Notes under the pieces: model-generated
What the model was told of the DNA's origin: nothing
The model's database searches: none
The model's input: the letters and a program-made list of their open reading frames with translations, nothing else
Shown: one piece after another, positions 1 to 6,946 of the stretch
How the letters are laid out: each line of letters starts with the position of its first letter
Numbering within the stretch: the first letter of the stretch is position 1
Position numbers and translations under genes: made by a program
Source of the DNA: JBEIDK01 sp040383485
GTDB lineage: Bacteria > Bacteroidota > Bacteroidia > UBA4408
Assembly (NCBI GenBank): GCA_040383485.1
Contig: JBEIDK010000051.1
Span: forward strand, 1 to 19,762
Reading direction: 5' to 3'
DNA: 19,762 bases

Positions 1-237
1 ATTGAGCATGCCTGTATTGTAAAAGGTGACTCTATCTATATGAGTATTGCTGCTGCCTCTGTACTTGCAAAAACATACCGTGATGAATTGATGGATAAAT
101 TACATGATGAATACCCAATGTATAATTGGAAAAAGAACAAAGCTTATCCTACTAAGGAACACCGAAAAGCAATAGAACAGCTTGGCTCATGCAAGTATCA
201 TAGAATGACTTTTAAGTTGCTGGCTGACGAAAAATAA
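1..237 (+). CDS. rnhB: Ribonuclease HII, C-terminal part (cut by window edge)
   Basis: The frame is open from base 1, so the 5' part lies outside the window; about 78 residues are visible. They match the C-terminal third of RNase HII: a KGD segment (in this family its Asp is one of the metal-binding carboxylates), then IAAASVLAKTYRD, YPMYNWKKNKAYPT, and the terminal HRMTF. The enzyme cleaves the RNA strand of RNA-DNA hybrids and removes single ribonucleotides misincorporated into DNA, in the cytoplasm. It ends with TAA at 235-237, only 7 bases before a copy of the glucosidase stop codon on the other strand (245-247). This suggests that rnhB and the GH31 gene were once directly convergent neighbours. 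Identity is certain; nothing can be said about the start or promoter. Confidence 0.95.
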   Translation: MEHACIVKGDSIYMSIAAASVLAKTYRDELMDKLHDEYPMYNWKKNKAYPTKEHRKAIEQLGSCKYHRMTFKLLADEK

Positions 238-301
238 AATTATTCTACCCCCAACTCACAACCATTTCATCAACTTTGTTATCGAATTCAATGGTGTTTA
301 T
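235..301. repeat. Direct repeat copy A: displaced 3' tail of the GH31 gene
   Basis: Bases 241-300 match 2091-2150 at 54 of 60 positions, at a constant offset of 1850. A stretch of 32 bases (243-274 versus 2093-2124), which includes the stop codon, is identical. Similarity continues a few bases leftwards (TAAAATT, with a one-base indel) and stops abruptly at base 301. Together with copy B it brackets the three-gene cassette like left and right attachment sites or a recombination scar. Confidence 0.9.
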
Positions 302-310
302 AAATTTCAT
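245..310 (-). pseudogene. Remnant of GH31 alpha-glucosidase C-terminus (21 codons)
   Basis: Read on the minus strand, this segment begins with ATG at 310 (8 bases after the stop of the cassette's last gene) and gives M-K-F-INTIEFDN-K-VDEMVVSWG-stop. From INTIEFDN onward it is the C-terminus of the intact glucosidase, with one amino-acid change (Ser to Lys) and three synonymous changes (GAG/GAA, TTT/TTC, AAT/AAC). Synonymous divergence means the copy evolved as coding sequence in a functional gene before it was separated, rather than being a fresh duplication. It may be the original chromosomal gene end displaced by the cassette, or the end of a lost second glucosidase. It probably has no function as a peptide. 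Confidence 0.75.
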
Positions 311-318
311 TTGGAAAA

Positions 319-957
319 TTATCTATCAATTTCTTCAGGAACCCTACAAAAATGGTAAGAAATTTTTGTAATAAGTAAATAAAATCCAAAATGATTTAAG
401 GATAAAAATCTTTCATCATTTATAGTTTCAAGTTTCGTTCTCAATATTGTTGATGGTTGCCAAAATATATTATCAAGTAATATGACATACTCATTTCCAT
501 TTACAGGATTAGGTGGTAAATAGAAGATATTAGAGTATGTTTGACTTCTCAAATTATTCAGAACCGATGTAATTTGGTCTGCACTAAATCCATCTTCTTT
601 TAAAGAATCAATAAAAAAATCCAATTTTATAACTGGCGCATACAAAGCCTGCTTATCAACGATATGATCATTATCTTTACTTACATCACAAGTATTAGAT
701 AATAGCACTACTGGAGATTCACTAAATGTGTATTGATTTGCTTCATCATCCCAAAACAAAGAGTTTATTTTTTTCAAAACATCCCCTTGTAAAAAATAAT
801 TTGGCGGTGATTCGTGATAAAAATTATCGTACCGTTTTTCTCCCTTTCTATGTTCTACATTAAAAAACTGGGATAGAAGTCGCTTTAAACGCTCCTTAGT
901 AGTGTCTAATAAATTTTCAGGTAAAACAATATTCCAGCCATCTTCGCCAAACCCCAT
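319..957 (-). CDS. Hypothetical protein with SNTCD motif, third gene of the accessory cassette
   Basis: A 212-residue protein with no signal peptide or membrane segment, so probably cytoplasmic. I do not recognise the family with certainty. A central segment reads ESPVVLLSNTCDVSKDN (about residues 80-96), followed by ALYAPVIKLDFF. From memory, uncharacterised proteins with a hydrophobic strand followed by S/T-Q/N-x-C-D occur sporadically in bacterial accessory regions, but I cannot assign a reaction. The preceding QGDVL (about residues 57-61) and the Cys-Asp pair are candidate functional residues. The gene starts with ATG at 957, 18 bases after the stop of the 116-residue gene, so it belongs to the same operon. 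It ends 9 bases before the glucosidase remnant. Calling it part of a defence or stress cassette is inference from context. Confidence 0.8.
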   Translation of the reverse strand: MGFGEDGWNIVLPENLLDTTKERLKRLLSQFFNVEHRKGEKRYDNFYHESPPNYFLQGDVLKKINSLFWDDEANQYTFSESPVVLLSNTCDVSKDNDHIVDKQALYAPVIKLDFFIDSLKEDGFSADQITSVLNNLRSQTYSNIFYLPPNPVNGNEYVILLDNIFWQPSTILRTKLETINDERFLSLNHFGFYLLITKISYHFCRVPEEIDR

Positions 958-975
958 CGCATTTATAAATTTTGA

Positions 976-1326
976 TTACAATAAAGATTCAATGTTACTA
1001 TTTCTTTGTTTCTTCATTGCTTTATACAATGCTTTTAATTCCGCACCTTCCATTGGCTTTGTACCTTCAAACATTTTCTTCGATAAGGAAATTAAACTAA
1101 TTTGATTTGCTTCAGCAGAATTAAATCCATTAGAATAACCCTTTGAAAGTAGAATTGTAGATGTTGTTGATTTATATTGAGGAACTTCAGTCAAAAGGTC
1201 AAAACAATTTGTGATATTAATATACTTTGCGGGTGAATAAGTAGAGTGGATAGCTGCAATAGGAGTAGCCTCCATTCTTTGCCTTTTATTTTCTAAGGCT
1301 CGTGCAAGTTGATTTAATGCTTCCAT
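976..1326 (-). CDS. Hypothetical 116-residue protein, second gene of the accessory cassette
   Basis: A small soluble protein without signal peptide or transmembrane segment, and I recognise no family. The first 20 residues (MEALNQLARALENKRQRMEA) look helical and charged. The middle (about 30-60) is Ser/Thr/Tyr-rich, and the C-terminal 35 residues (KKMFEGTKPMEGAELKALYK and onward) look helical and basic. The start ATG at 1326 comes one base after the TAA of the TIGR04255-like gene (TAAGATG), so translation is very probably coupled to it. The 18-base gap to the next gene is also operon-like. Size and position would suit a small accessory subunit or regulator of the two larger cassette proteins, but that is inference. 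Confidence 0.75.
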   Translation of the reverse strand: MEALNQLARALENKRQRMEATPIAAIHSTYSPAKYINITNCFDLLTEVPQYKSTTSTILLSKGYSNGFNSAEANQISLISLSKKMFEGTKPMEGAELKALYKAMKKQRNSNIESLL

Positions 1327-1327
1327 C

Positions 1328-2032
1328 TTATTTTTTTGTAATTGATTTAAAAACTATATTGTTTTGGTCGTGTGCTTGCTGTGCTAATTTTTCCCAACTT
1401 AATCCGTTATGTGCAGTCGCAAAACAACTACATTCAAGAAACACATTTTTTGTTTTACTAACTGTATCTAATACTGCATTTAATTTTATTTGTTGCATCA
1501 AATTTGGTTCCAATTCATATTGGCTTTGAAACACTAAATTATTTTCAATACCATTACCAAAATCCTGAATAGATGGTATGAAATTAAAATAATCAGATAA
1601 TTTCTCCTCCATTTTCAAAGTATAACGATTCAAATACAATGCCTGAACTTGAACAATATCATTTCCTAAACCTAATGATAAATATTCTTTCATTCCGGGA
1701 TTAACTTGTTTTGCCATTAATGCTTCCCAATTATCATAAGGTTCTAATTTATGGAATGACAAAAAATTAGAAGCTATTAATATCGCATAAGCATTTTCAG
1801 TATCCTTAAAAACCATCCGAGAATCTGTTTCATTCATCTCAGAAGTTGGCACATTTTTACCACCTTCTGGTTTTAGCTCAAATTTAATTTGTATTCCTTT
1901 TTGTTCTTCCTTTTTGTTATAACCTAAAGACTGCATTTTTTCGTGATATTTTCCAAAAAATGTACTATCCCAAATATTCGATTTTGGATTAAACCAGAAC
2001 CCACATAATACTTCGGTTAAATGATGCGCCAT
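1328..2032 (-). CDS. TIGR04255-family-like protein, first gene of the accessory cassette
   Basis: A 234-residue cytoplasmic protein. The pattern fits the sporadically distributed TIGR04255 family of unknown function: an N-terminal LTEVLCGFWF strand, a central segment AYAILIASNFLSFHKLEPY-DNWEAL (about residues 81-105), the strand VQVQALYLNRYTL (about 127-139), a run of Asp/Glu-containing strands, and a C-terminal helix ending AHDQNNIVFKSITK. I assign by pattern memory, not by a profile search. The frame extends to a TTG at 2047, but a TAnnTTTG promoter element lies at 2053-2060. A transcript would start near 2046, so the ATG at 2032, with AT-rich leader, is preferred. It heads a tightly packed three-gene operon flanked by direct repeats of the glucosidase 3' end, which suggests horizontal acquisition. 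Confidence 0.8.
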   Translation of the reverse strand: MAHHLTEVLCGFWFNPKSNIWDSTFFGKYHEKMQSLGYNKKEEQKGIQIKFELKPEGGKNVPTSEMNETDSRMVFKDTENAYAILIASNFLSFHKLEPYDNWEALMAKQVNPGMKEYLSLGLGNDIVQVQALYLNRYTLKMEEKLSDYFNFIPSIQDFGNGIENNLVFQSQYELEPNLMQQIKLNAVLDTVSKTKNVFLECSCFATAHNGLSWEKLAQQAHDQNNIVFKSITKK

Positions 2033-2045
2033 AAATTTTAAAAAC

Positions 2046-2063
2046 AATTACACAAACGTAATT
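2046..2063. promoter_or_regulatory. Cassette promoter -7 element inside an inverted repeat
   Basis: On the minus strand TACGTTTG (2060-2053) fits the Bacteroidota -7 consensus TAnnTTTG and lies 20 bases upstream of the ATG at 2032. It is centred in the perfect inverted repeat AATTAC-N6-GTAATT (2046-2063), which could be an operator. Upstream is a run of 12 A residues (minus strand, about 2062-2073), where the spacer would lie. I see no convincing -33 TTTG, so the promoter may be weak or activator-dependent. Confidence 0.45.
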
Positions 2064-2085
2064 TTTTTTTTTGAATATAATAAGT

Positions 2086-2151
2086 TAAAATTTTCTACCC
2101 CCAACTCACAACCATTTCATCAACACTATTATCAAACTCAATGGTGTTTAT
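2086..2151. repeat. Direct repeat copy B: 3' end of the intact GH31 gene
   Basis: This is the partner of the repeat at 235-301. It covers the last 19 codons or so of the intact glucosidase gene, the stop codon (2095-2097) and about 9 bases beyond. Homology ends exactly at 2151/301, where the two copies become unrelated. The arrangement resembles elements that recombine into the 3' end of a gene and rebuild that end, although no integrase lies between the copies. Confidence 0.9.
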
Positions 2152-4518
2152 GTCCATTATCACAACCCTATCTTTTGGTGGTTTATGGTATGGGTCAAAG
2201 TCCGATAGTGGTTCTACAAAACTAATGTGTTCTTGAATAATATTTTGTTCTACACCATTTAATTTTACAGAATCTTTATATGCACCAAACCCATGGAAAA
2301 ATAATCGTATCGTTTTGTAATGTGAGTTAAATTCTCCAACTGATTTTTCAAAAATTAATTGGTTAGTTTTAGATTTATGAACTAGATTACGCTTAAAGAA
2401 TTTTTTATTTTCATAAGCAAAAGTCTCTCCATCATCTTCATATAATTCAAAGGTACAATCTGCGCCTTCATATAAATGCAAATGCAGCACATTTTCTGGT
2501 TTTTGTTTCAGCATAGGTACATCGGTTTGCATAGGTATTATACTTCCCGCTTTTACATATAAAGGCAAAGTCTCTTTATGCAATTCTACTAAATGTTCGC
2601 TATTGCCATCATATTTTTTATCAGTTAAAAAATCATACCATTTACCTTCAGGCAAATAAACTTTGCAGTATTCTTTATAACTTTCAACTGGGCAAACTAA
2701 TATACTTTGACCAAACAAATATTGGTTTTGAAAAGCAGAAGAATAAATTTTTTCATCATGAGTATAGTCTATTGCGAGGCTTCTGGCAACAGGCATTCCA
2801 TTAGTATGAGCTTCATAAAAAGTTGAGTATATGTATGGCATTAATTTATATCGAAGTTTGATAAAATTACGGCTAATGTCTTCTACCTCTTCGCCATAAG
2901 TCCAAGGTTCACTATCGCGACTATTCACCATTGCGTGGCTGCGAAAAAATGGTGAAAAAGCACCAATTGCTATCCAACGTGCAAATAAATTGGCAGTACA
3001 TTCTCCAGCAAATCCACCAATATCATATCCAGCATTGGCGATTCCTGTTAGTCCTAAACTATTTACTAAACGAATTCCTGCCATCATGTGTTCGTCACTA
3101 CTTGTGTTGTCTCCAGTCCATACTGCGGCATATCGTTGCACACCATTATATCCAGCACGAGTAAGAACAAATGGACGTTTGCCTTTCAATAATTTTTTAC
3201 CTCCTTCATATGTTGCACGAGCCATTTGCATTCCGTAAATATTACGCGCGCGTTTGTGTGTAGCTTTATCACCTTCGTATTCAAACTCAATTAAATCTGG
3301 TAAATGTTGTCCCCATGCTGCTGGCTCATTCATGTCGTTCCAGAATCCTTCAATGCCTGAATCAGTAAGTGCTTTTAAATTTTGCCCCCACCAATTACGT
3401 GCTTTCTCATTTGTAAAATCAGGAAAGGCGCTCCATCCCGGCCAAACTTGTCCTTCATAAATTTCACCATCCGGATATTTTACAAATAAATCTTTTTGTT
3501 TTCCGTCTTCGTAGGCAGCATATCCGTCTTCCGTTTTTATTCCTGGGTCAAGAATAACTACTACATTAAAACCCATGTCCATCAACTTTTTGTTCATTTC
3601 TTTTGGGTTTGGAAAACGGGATGGATGCCAAGTAAAAACTTTGTAAGCATCCATGTAATGTATGTCTAAATAAATTACATCGCAAGGAATATCTTTTTGA
3701 CGAAAAATTTGCGCAGCAGTTAGAGGTTCACTTTCAGGATAGTAACTATATCTGCATTGCTGAAAACCCAAACTCCAAAGTGGCGGCATGTCCATTGTTC
3801 CAGTTAACAACGAATAAGATTTTAATATATCGGCAACATTATTATAGTGTATAAAATAATAGTCCATTTCTCCTTCAGGAGTTGAAAAATACATGAAGCG
3901 ATTATTACTAGCGCCAAAGCTTACAGTAGTTTTATGGCTGCTATCAAAAAAAATTCCGTAAGGTAATTTGTCTTTTATGCCAATATAAAATGGCGTGCTG
4001 CAATACAAAGGGTCTGCGTCAGTACCATAACCAAACTTATCTGTATTCCAATGTGTATAAGCTTTTCCTCTCCTATTTAAACCACCTGTTTTTTCGCCCA
4101 TACCAATGTATTTTTCATTGTCATGCATTTTTTTGTAGGTGGTAACCTCATCGCCAATCCAAGAGGTACCAAAAGCTGCATCATCAGCATTTACTAATTC
4201 TCCGGCCTTGTTGTAAAAATAAAAACGAACTGCACTTTTAGTTATTTTTAATGTAACTTCAGAAGTAGTAATTATTAATTCGCTAGCTTCATCTTTTACT
4301 TTTAAAATATTTTTTTTTGCTGAGGCAGATATGGCATAAGAAAAATCTTTACCAAAATTTTCTTTGTTAGTTATGCGGATACGAATTGTGTTTTGATTGT
4401 AAGCCGAAAGTAAAACCAAAGCATTATCTACTTTAAGCAGAACATTATTTTCAGATACTTCAAAACTTATTAATTTACCTAATGATTTATTGAGGTTATT
4501 GCTTGATATTATTGACAT
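2095..4518 (-). CDS. Glycoside hydrolase family 31 (alpha-glucosidase-like)
   Basis: An 807-residue retaining glycosidase, probably releasing glucose from the non-reducing end of alpha-glucans or maltooligosaccharides. The layout is an N-terminal beta domain (about 20-240), a (beta/alpha)8 catalytic domain (about 245-590) and C-terminal beta domains including a DUF5110-like region (about 680-775). The catalytic nucleophile is the Asp of GFWNDMNEP (about residue 395), and the likely acid/base is the Asp of WTGDN (about 470). VIYLDIHYMD, the FFRSH substrate-site motif and GGFAGE are all present. There is no signal peptide, so it appears cytoplasmic, acting on imported sugar. Other GH31 activities (alpha-xylosidase, for example) cannot be excluded. 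The ATG at 4518 fits the promoter-like element upstream. Its last codons are duplicated beyond the accessory cassette. Confidence 0.93.
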   Translation of the reverse strand: MSIISSNNLNKSLGKLISFEVSENNVLLKVDNALVLLSAYNQNTIRIRITNKENFGKDFSYAISASAKKNILKVKDEASELIITTSEVTLKITKSAVRFYFYNKAGELVNADDAAFGTSWIGDEVTTYKKMHDNEKYIGMGEKTGGLNRRGKAYTHWNTDKFGYGTDADPLYCSTPFYIGIKDKLPYGIFFDSSHKTTVSFGASNNRFMYFSTPEGEMDYYFIHYNNVADILKSYSLLTGTMDMPPLWSLGFQQCRYSYYPESEPLTAAQIFRQKDIPCDVIYLDIHYMDAYKVFTWHPSRFPNPKEMNKKLMDMGFNVVVILDPGIKTEDGYAAYEDGKQKDLFVKYPDGEIYEGQVWPGWSAFPDFTNEKARNWWGQNLKALTDSGIEGFWNDMNEPAAWGQHLPDLIEFEYEGDKATHKRARNIYGMQMARATYEGGKKLLKGKRPFVLTRAGYNGVQRYAAVWTGDNTSSDEHMMAGIRLVNSLGLTGIANAGYDIGGFAGECTANLFARWIAIGAFSPFFRSHAMVNSRDSEPWTYGEEVEDISRNFIKLRYKLMPYIYSTFYEAHTNGMPVARSLAIDYTHDEKIYSSAFQNQYLFGQSILVCPVESYKEYCKVYLPEGKWYDFLTDKKYDGNSEHLVELHKETLPLYVKAGSIIPMQTDVPMLKQKPENVLHLHLYEGADCTFELYEDDGETFAYENKKFFKRNLVHKSKTNQLIFEKSVGEFNSHYKTIRLFFHGFGAYKDSVKLNGVEQNIIQEHISFVEPLSDFDPYHKPPKDRVVIMDINTIEFDNSVDEMVVSWG

Positions 4519-4547
4519 AATCTATAATGTGTTATTTTGACACGTTG

Positions 4548-4574
4548 CAAATATATTATATTATTTAAATGCAA
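4548..4574 (-). promoter_or_regulatory. Possible promoter of the GH31 gene
   Basis: On the minus strand TATATTTG (4555-4548) matches TAnnTTTG. A TTG (4574-4572) lies 16 bases upstream, slightly closer than the usual -33 position. Transcription would begin near 4541 and leave a leader of about 23 bases before the ATG at 4518. It sits in the 98-base gap after the peptidase gene, so the glucosidase can be transcribed independently of it. Confidence 0.4.
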
Positions 4575-4616
4575 GAATTTGTTATTTATTTAAACTGAAT
4601 TCATGCGTTTTACAAA

Positions 4617-6764
4617 CTAATTAATAATCTTCATTTCATTTAACAAATAGCCCGCACCTGCAAATTTATCAATTACAAAAAGTGTGTAATGAATGTCGAG
4701 TGTTATGTTTCTGCATTGTTCTGGGTCATACATTATATCACTCATGGTTCCCTCCCAGCAGCGGTCAAAGTTAGTGCCTATCAATTCTCCTTTAGCATTC
4801 AATACAGGGCTTCCGCTGTTACCGCCAGTTGTATGATTGCTAGCAATAAAAGCAATTCTCAAATCATTATTTTTATCTGCATATTTTCCAAAGTTTTTAT
4901 CCAGAAATAACTTTTTTAATTGTGGATGTATTGTATAATCATCGTTATTTGCATCTTCTTTTTCTAATATTCCTTTGTAGGTTGTATACCAGTTATATTT
5001 TACTCCGTCGCGAGGATTGTATGGCTTTACATTGCCATAAGCAATGCGTAATGTAGAGTTAGCATCTGGATAAAACTTCTTGTTTTTAAATGCATCAATT
5101 ACAATTTTAATATAAGCTCTATTCAGTTCGTTTAACTCATTTTCTATACTTAAAATTTGTTGACTTATATTTTTGTTGTAGTAATCAACTAATGTTTTAG
5201 TTAGTTTAAAAGCAATGTCTGACTTTATTATGTCAATTTTGTAAAGATTTGAATCTAATAAAGGAACTGCTAATTTTTTATTTATAAAAACTGATTGCTT
5301 AAAGACGTCTTTAGAGGTTGGAAAATTATTGTTGAATAACTTTTTAATTTCAACACTAAGACCTGTGTCAAAAATTGAGTCATTCAAATGATAAAAAATA
5401 TTATCAAAAACCTTAGCATCAATATTTGAATCAAAATCTTTATAAAACTTTTTTGATGCATTAATTATTTTAGTTGATTCTTTTAATTTTTCATCTTGAC
5501 TTAGTTTTGTATCACTCATTTTAGTAAGTACATTATTGATGGAATTACAAAATGAAATAAGTTCCACACCCAAACCAGCCTCACTGTATAAGTCACGCAT
5601 TTTAAGGTATTTTCTATAATTCCCATAAACAGATTCCAGCCTTTTAAAAATCATATCTGTTTTATTATTGTCTAGCGTTTTGCTTTCAATATTTCTTATT
5701 TCTAGTTCTTGATTTTTTCTTTTTTCAATAGCATCAAGTCTTTCAAGTCCTTTCATTTCTCCTTGCCATTTTTTCCAGCCATTTGCCACCGATGCATACT
5801 TAGCAGCATATTGTATTCTGGTCGTATCATTTACACGCATGGCTGCATCCCATATTGCCAATTTCTTTGTTCTTATTTCAACTTTTATAGGGTCACTAAT
5901 TTTTTTTGTAATATCTATTGCTTGATTTGGTAAATACTCTGTTGTTCTTGCAGGGAATCCATAAACCATTGTGAAATCATTTTCTTTCACATCTTTCAAG
6001 TTTATGGTCAAACTTTTTTTAGGAGTATATGGTATATTATCTGAAGAATACTCTGATGATTTATTGTCTTTATTAGTATAGATGCGAAATATTGAAAAAT
6101 CACCTGTATGACGCGGCCACATCCAATTGTCTCCATCAGCGCCAAATTTACCAATTGATGAAGGAGGAACACCAACTAATCTGATATCTTTGAATGTTTC
6201 AGTTATGAAAAGATAGTATTTATTGCCTCCAAAAAAAGATTTTACCTGTGCCCCCAACTTAAATTCTGCGATTGCTTTTGATTCACAATTTTCAATGTTT
6301 TTTTTAATTAAATCCATGCGGACTTTTTCTGCGGTAGAATCTCTAACACCAATCAAAATTTCATTTGTTACCTCTTTTATGTCAACTATAAAAGTTACTG
6401 TTAAACCGGCACAAGGCTTTTCCTCGGCTAAATTTTTAGCCCAATACCCATTTTTAATATAATCGTTGGTTATTGATGATAATTGTTGCACAGCATCAAA
6501 TCCGCAATGATGATTTGTTAAGATTAAACCTTTATCTGAAATTACTTCGGCGGTGCAACCTCCACCAAATAGACAAATTGCATCTTTCAATGAGCTTTTA
6601 TTGGTACTATAAATTTCATCAACACTAATTTTTAACCCCGCATCTTTCATATCCTTTTCATTTAGTAATTTTAAGAGATTAGGCATCCACATTCCTTCGC
6701 CAGCTTTGGCTATGCAGAGAGATAAAAGAAAAAATATAGTACTGATGAAGAATTTAAATTTCAT
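4617..6764 (-). CDS. dpp11: S46 family dipeptidyl-peptidase, DPP11-type (Asp/Glu-specific)
   Basis: A 715-residue exported serine peptidase that removes dipeptides from the N-terminus of oligopeptides in the periplasm, feeding amino-acid use. There is a signal peptide at about residues 1-21 (cleavage near AKA). The chymotrypsin-like triad is visible: His in TNHHCG (85/86), Asp in RHTGDF (222) and Ser in GGNSGSP (650). The DNWMWPRHTGDF block and the C-terminal IDKFAGA block are S46 signatures, and length agrees with the family (about 700-720). The residue 18 after the catalytic Ser, in NFDR, is Arg 668. In characterised enzymes Arg here marks DPP11, which cuts after Asp/Glu, while Gly marks DPP7, which prefers hydrophobic residues. 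ATG at 6764 gives the intact signal peptide. The gene is divergent from the T9SS cargo gene; the 182-base gap holds no promoter I would stand behind. Confidence 0.92.
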   Translation of the reverse strand: MKFKFFISTIFFLLSLCIAKAGEGMWMPNLLKLLNEKDMKDAGLKISVDEIYSTNKSSLKDAICLFGGGCTAEVISDKGLILTNHHCGFDAVQQLSSITNDYIKNGYWAKNLAEEKPCAGLTVTFIVDIKEVTNEILIGVRDSTAEKVRMDLIKKNIENCESKAIAEFKLGAQVKSFFGGNKYYLFITETFKDIRLVGVPPSSIGKFGADGDNWMWPRHTGDFSIFRIYTNKDNKSSEYSSDNIPYTPKKSLTINLKDVKENDFTMVYGFPARTTEYLPNQAIDITKKISDPIKVEIRTKKLAIWDAAMRVNDTTRIQYAAKYASVANGWKKWQGEMKGLERLDAIEKRKNQELEIRNIESKTLDNNKTDMIFKRLESVYGNYRKYLKMRDLYSEAGLGVELISFCNSINNVLTKMSDTKLSQDEKLKESTKIINASKKFYKDFDSNIDAKVFDNIFYHLNDSIFDTGLSVEIKKLFNNNFPTSKDVFKQSVFINKKLAVPLLDSNLYKIDIIKSDIAFKLTKTLVDYYNKNISQQILSIENELNELNRAYIKIVIDAFKNKKFYPDANSTLRIAYGNVKPYNPRDGVKYNWYTTYKGILEKEDANNDDYTIHPQLKKLFLDKNFGKYADKNNDLRIAFIASNHTTGGNSGSPVLNAKGELIGTNFDRCWEGTMSDIMYDPEQCRNITLDIHYTLFVIDKFAGAGYLLNEMKIIN

Positions 6765-6946
6765 GTTTATTAATTAAAAGTTAAGGGTGCAATACTTAGC
6801 ATTTTTTTTAAATTTTAAGTATGTCTGAGAATAAAAACCAATCAAAATTTTAATATTGAATTTGCTTAATTATATTTACCACCAAAATATTTAATTTGCT
6901 AACGGAAAATGAATTGTTTTTCGTAATTAAAATCAAATTAGAAAAA

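Noticed and set aside
2033..2047. TTG at 2047 as start of the TIGR04255-like gene
   Set aside because: It would coincide with or precede the transcript start predicted from the -7 element at 2053-2060. ATG at 2032 has a better leader and matches the family's N-terminus.
235..2151. Insertion sequence or composite transposon explanation for the flanking repeats
   Set aside because: There is no transposase and there are no terminal inverted repeats. The repeats are far longer than target duplications, diverged at synonymous positions, and are coding sequence of the neighbouring gene.
2931..3460. Three overlapping + strand open frames inside the glucosidase gene
   Set aside because: They are antisense to the conserved catalytic domain of GH31, have no recognisable motifs, and are shadows of a well-supported gene.
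6896..6946. TTG-initiated 17-residue extension of the type A T9SS cargo
   Set aside because: It would put a charged extension in front of a normal signal peptide; ATG at 6947 after an A-rich leader is far more typical.
6765..6946. Divergent promoters between the peptidase and the T9SS cargo gene
   Set aside because: Only partial matches such as TTAATTTG (6891-6898) were found, without a properly spaced -33 box, so none is listed.
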